A DNA stretch of 64,000 bases, from positions 62,001-126,000 of the forward strand of contig NZ_BMOT01000006.1 of the NCBI RefSeq assembly GCF_014647215.1. Direction: 5' to 3'. This document shows, one piece after another, positions 63,828 through 64,000 of this stretch. Origin of the DNA: Shewanella aestuarii. GTDB lineage: Bacteria > Pseudomonadota > Gammaproteobacteria > Enterobacterales > Shewanellaceae. The first letter of the stretch is position 1, and each line of letters opens with the position of its first letter. The notes under the pieces are model-generated. The model was given only the letters and a program-made list of their open reading frames with translations, was not told the origin of the DNA and made no database searches. A program made the position numbers and the translations under genes.

Positions 63828-64000
63828 GTGCGTTTAATTAGTCTACTATTTTGCATCATTTTCAGTTTTCCTGCACAAGCAAATCTCGGTGATATGCCTG
63901 TTGAGCAGCAATTAGCGATGCAATATATTAAAGCCTACACTGAGCATGACTTTAAAACCTTGAGACAATTCTATACCCGTGAAAGCTTATTTTTTGATAA
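63828..64000 (+). CDS. Small exported protein, N-terminal part (cut by window end)
   Basis: Read from GTG 63828: a signal peptide ending about FPAQA-NLGDM (residue 18), then QQLAMQYIKAYTEHDFKTLR and QFYTRES. This looks like the first helix of an NTF2-like/DUF4440 fold, but only 57 codons are visible. The ATG two bases earlier meets a stop after three codons, so GTG, overlapping the TRIC gene's region, is the likely start. It continues the cluster of coupled genes after mtnN. Confidence 0.65.
   Translation, partial: MRLISLLFCIIFSFPAQANLGDMPVEQQLAMQYIKAYTEHDFKTLRQFYTRESLFFD

Overview
The window looks like a stretch of core chromosome from a low-GC, marine, cold-adapted type of Shewanella (Gammaproteobacteria). 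The support is the protein sequences and the gene order: thrLABC; raiA-pheL-pheA facing tyrA-aroF; ffh / rpsP-rimM-trmD-rplS; rpoE-rseABC-lepA-lepB-rnc-era-recO-pdxJ-acpS; rppH-ptsP; oxyR next to a stand-alone Hpt protein (hptA in S. oneidensis); and yhcC-gltBD. I see no rRNA, tRNA, IS element, prophage or CRISPR array. The species is an inference.

Layout. 1-5 kb (+): the 3' end of a phosphoketolase, an OmpA-like porin, transaldolase, glucose-6-phosphate isomerase and a small DUF3545 protein. 5-11 kb (-): a hemerythrin-like protein and the threonine operon thrABC, with a recoverable leader peptide (thrL) and attenuator. 11-15 kb: slyD, a small membrane protein, trpR, a cytochrome c' facing a cytochrome b561, and raiA behind a near-perfect CRP site. 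15-20 kb: aromatic amino acid synthesis, with pheL leader, attenuator and pheA on + converging on aroF-tyrA on -. 20-28 kb: the rpsP-rimM-trmD-rplS operon with a leader terminator, ffh, a CcsA/YpjD-type protein, a CNNM/CorC protein, and a DUF962 (Mpo1-like) protein. 27-37 kb (-): one long sequence of envelope-stress and RNA-processing genes. 37-47 kb: nadB, sdhE-ygfX, nhaR / small exported protein / nhaA, an inverted thyA, a TSUP permease, ptsP and rppH. 47-52 kb: an AT-rich 0.8-kb gap with DnaA boxes, mutH, a membrane class III nucleotide cyclase, oxyR, hptA and yhcC. 53-64 kb (+): gltBD, an exported amidohydrolase, mtnN, a degenerate CobD/CbiB-like protein, a DUF2721 protein, a TRIC-type channel and the start of a small exported protein.

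Most genes are ordinary housekeeping genes. The points that stand out are these. PheA carries a third, C-terminal domain of about 230 residues that aligns with type I-beta DAHP synthase but has lost its catalytic motifs. Two amino-acid attenuators (thr, phe) with short leader ORFs can be read base by base. The rpsP leader holds an intrinsic terminator downstream of a good promoter. A perfect 18-bp palindrome upstream of gltBD has a close copy between thrL and slyD. A DnaA-box cluster sits between rppH and mutH. A Vibrio-type thyA lies inverted where Shewanella and E. coli normally have lgt-thyA. No wholly unknown multi-gene system is evident. The least understood coding stretch is the mtnN-distal cluster at 61.7-64 kb.
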